Position numbers and translations under genes: made by a program. A DNA stretch of 64,000 nucleotides from Streptomyces sp. Edi4 (GTDB lineage: Bacteria > Actinomycetota > Actinomycetes > Streptomycetales > Streptomycetaceae), in contig NZ_JBEJGY010000004.1 in the NCBI RefSeq assembly GCF_040253615.1, forward strand, positions 2,604,001-2,668,000. The letters are read 5' to 3'. A model generated the notes under the pieces. It had not been told where the DNA came from. It did no database searches and saw only the letters and a program-made list of their open reading frames with translations. This document shows positions 62,494 through 64,000 of the stretch, one piece after another. Position 1 is the first letter of the stretch; every line of letters starts with the position of its first letter.

Positions 62494-63438
62494 ATGAGCA
62501 CCACCTACTCACTGCGCGCCAAGCACCGCCGCTCGGCGCTGCGCACCCTGGCGTTCCTCTCACCCTGGCTGATCGGGTTCGGCGTCTTCTTCGCCTACCC
62601 GCTGATCTCCACGGTCTACTTCTCCTTCACCCACTACGACGGTTTCGGCGCGGCCACCTTCGACGGTCTCAAGAACTGGGGTTATGTCTTCAACGACTAC
62701 CCGCTGTTCTGGCCGGCGCTGCGCAACACCCTGTGGCTGGTGGTCGTCATGGTCGCCTGCCGGGTGGTGTTCGGACTCGGCGTCGGCCTGCTCGTCACCA
62801 AGATCAAGACGGGGGTCGGCGTCTTCCGCACACTGTTCTATCTGCCCTACCTCGCCCCGCCGGTCGCGGCCACCCTCGGCTTCGTCTTCCTGCTCAACCC
62901 CGGTACGGGGCCGGTCAATTCACTCCTGGGCGACCTGGGCATCCCGGCGCCGGACTGGTTCACCGACCCGTCCTGGTCCAAGCCCGCGCTGACCCTGCTC
63001 GCGGTGTGGGGCGTCGGCGACCTCATGGTGATCTTCATGGCCGCGCTCCTGGACGTGCCGAAGGAGCAGTACGAGGCCGCCGAACTCGACGGGGCGTCCG
63101 CCTGGCAGCGGTTCCGTTATGTCACGCTGCCCAACATCTCGCCGATCGTGATGTTCGCGGTGGTCACCGGCGTCATCCAGGCGATGCAGAGCTACACCCA
63201 GCCGCTGGTGGCGGGCAAGGTCGCCTCCGGGAACCTCGGCAACTCGGGCCAGCAGTTCGAGCCCGGCTACCCCGACAAGTCGACGCTGACCCTGCCCCAG
63301 CTCGTCTACAACCTGGGCTTCCAGCGCTTCGACTACGGCTCCGCCTGTGTGGTCGCGCTGGTCCTGTTCGCCCTCTCCATGGCCTTCACGGCGCTGCTCA
63401 TGAAGCGGCGCGGCGGACTCGTCCAGGCAGGTGAGTGA
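62494..63438 (+). CDS. Sugar ABC transporter permease 1 (MalF-like)
   Basis: 314 aa, six TM helices. The EAA coupling motif EQYEAAELDGASAWQRFRYV is complete. First TM FLSPWLIGFGVFFAYPLIST is the typical CUT1 MalF-type start. ATG 8 bp after the binding-protein stop. Confidence 0.93.
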   Translation: MSTTYSLRAKHRRSALRTLAFLSPWLIGFGVFFAYPLISTVYFSFTHYDGFGAATFDGLKNWGYVFNDYPLFWPALRNTLWLVVVMVACRVVFGLGVGLLVTKIKTGVGVFRTLFYLPYLAPPVAATLGFVFLLNPGTGPVNSLLGDLGIPAPDWFTDPSWSKPALTLLAVWGVGDLMVIFMAALLDVPKEQYEAAELDGASAWQRFRYVTLPNISPIVMFAVVTGVIQAMQSYTQPLVAGKVASGNLGNSGQQFEPGYPDKSTLTLPQLVYNLGFQRFDYGSACVVALVLFALSMAFTALLMKRRGGLVQAGE

Positions 63439-63439
63439 C

Positions 63440-64000
63440 ATGACGTACGCCCTTGAGGCTCCGGCGGCGACCCCGGCGGCCAGGGTCGCCCGGCGCAAGG
63501 CCGCGCTGCACTGGATCGCGGTGCACGCGCTCGGTGTCGCCGCCGCCCTGTTCTTCGTGCTGCCCTTCGTCTTCCTGCTGCTCACCTCGCTGATGGACGA
63601 CCACCAGACCCTCACCCGCGACCTCGTCCCGCACCACTGGGCGTGGTCCAACTACCGCCAGGTGTTCGACACGCCCGGCTTCTTGGGCTGGTGGAAGAAC
63701 ACCCTGCTGTACGCCGGGCTCGGCACCGTGCTCAGCGTGGTGTCGTCGGTGCCGGTGGCCTACGCGCTCGCCAAGTTCCGCTTCCGGGGGCGCCATCTGT
63801 CGCTGATGCTGGTCATCTCGACGATGATGCTGCCGCCCCAGGTGGTCATCATCCCGATGTATCTGTTCTGGGCCAGGCAGCTGGACCTGTCGGGCACCCT
63901 GTGGCCGCTGATCATCCCGCTGGCCTTCGGCGACGCGTTCACCATCTTCCTGCTGCGGCAGTTCCTGATGACCATCCCCAACGAGTACCTGGACGCCGCG
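63440..64000 (+). CDS. Sugar ABC transporter permease 2 (MalG-like), 3' end outside window
   Basis: 187 codons seen, beginning MTYALEAPAATPAARVARRK one base after the permease 1 stop. TM segments near residues 27-48, 85-105 and 117-140. The end IPNEYLDAA is the beginning of the EAA motif (…EYLDAARIDGAS type), so the last third is beyond the window. No ATPase is visible; Streptomyces CUT1 systems usually share MsiK. Confidence 0.92.
   Translation, partial: MTYALEAPAATPAARVARRKAALHWIAVHALGVAAALFFVLPFVFLLLTSLMDDHQTLTRDLVPHHWAWSNYRQVFDTPGFLGWWKNTLLYAGLGTVLSVVSSVPVAYALAKFRFRGRHLSLMLVISTMMLPPQVVIIPMYLFWARQLDLSGTLWPLIIPLAFGDAFTIFLLRQFLMTIPNEYLDAA

Overview
This window is high-GC actinobacterial chromosome, almost certainly Streptomyces. 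The evidence is the very high GC of most genes, frequent GTG/TTG starts, a duplicated clpP pair next to clpX and tig, mycothiol-type thiol enzymology, an XRE/DUF397 regulator pair, and a gene order (clpX-clpP2-clpP1-tig, sodF, asd, pepN, malQ) that I recall from S. coelicolor. Most of it is conserved core chromosome. Accessory material is concentrated between about 32.4 and 53.2 kb.

Layout. (1) 1-4.4 kb, minus strand: ATP-dependent proteolysis and folding (clpX, clpP2, clpP1, tig), with a ClgR-type box upstream of clpP1. (2) 4.6-5.3 kb: tRNA-Pro(TGG), tRNA-Gly(TCC) and a small membrane protein. (3) 5.6-16 kb: a membrane PP2C phosphatase, an Eis-like GNAT, a Nei-type glycosylase, RpiB, three paralogous amino-acid permeases, a threonine/serine dehydratase and BioY. 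(4) 16.2-32.3 kb: sodF under a Nur box, a mycothiol-dependent reductase homologue, two M1 aminopeptidases, a large secreted subtilisin, a secreted M28 peptidase, a NUDIX hydrolase, an AbiEi-like protein and asd. The secreted proteases, aminopeptidases and permeases together suggest peptide and amino-acid scavenging. Two intergenic blocks are filled with Streptomyces-type GC-rich repeats.

(5) 32.4-35.4 kb: a PIMT-like methyltransferase, two small overlapping CxxC proteins, and a divergent XRE regulator with a TTA codon followed by DUF397. This is the best candidate here for an undescribed small system. (6) 36.3-41 kb: a 222-bp near-identical copy of the end of the allantoicase gene lies 4,451 bp from the original. 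The two copies enclose a cassette of less GC-rich genes: a WXG-like small protein, a 756-aa Streptomyces protein resembling type VII secretion-linked proteins, and a membrane-anchored protein. (7) 40.9-48.5 kb: allantoicase, aldo/keto reductase, LysR, two EamA exporters, and an MFS exporter divergent from MarR. (8) 48.6-53.2 kb: a P450 divergent from a DHA2 exporter, a free-standing acyl carrier protein and a ketosynthase, which form a mini biosynthetic unit. (9) 53.3-64 kb: malQ (preceded by a coupled 48-aa repeat-containing ORF), HNH, MscS, a methyltransferase, an RsbW-like kinase next to what looks like a truncated XRE gene, and a ROK-regulated CUT1 sugar ABC operon that runs off the end.

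All functions are from reading the sequence and from memory of families. No searches were run.
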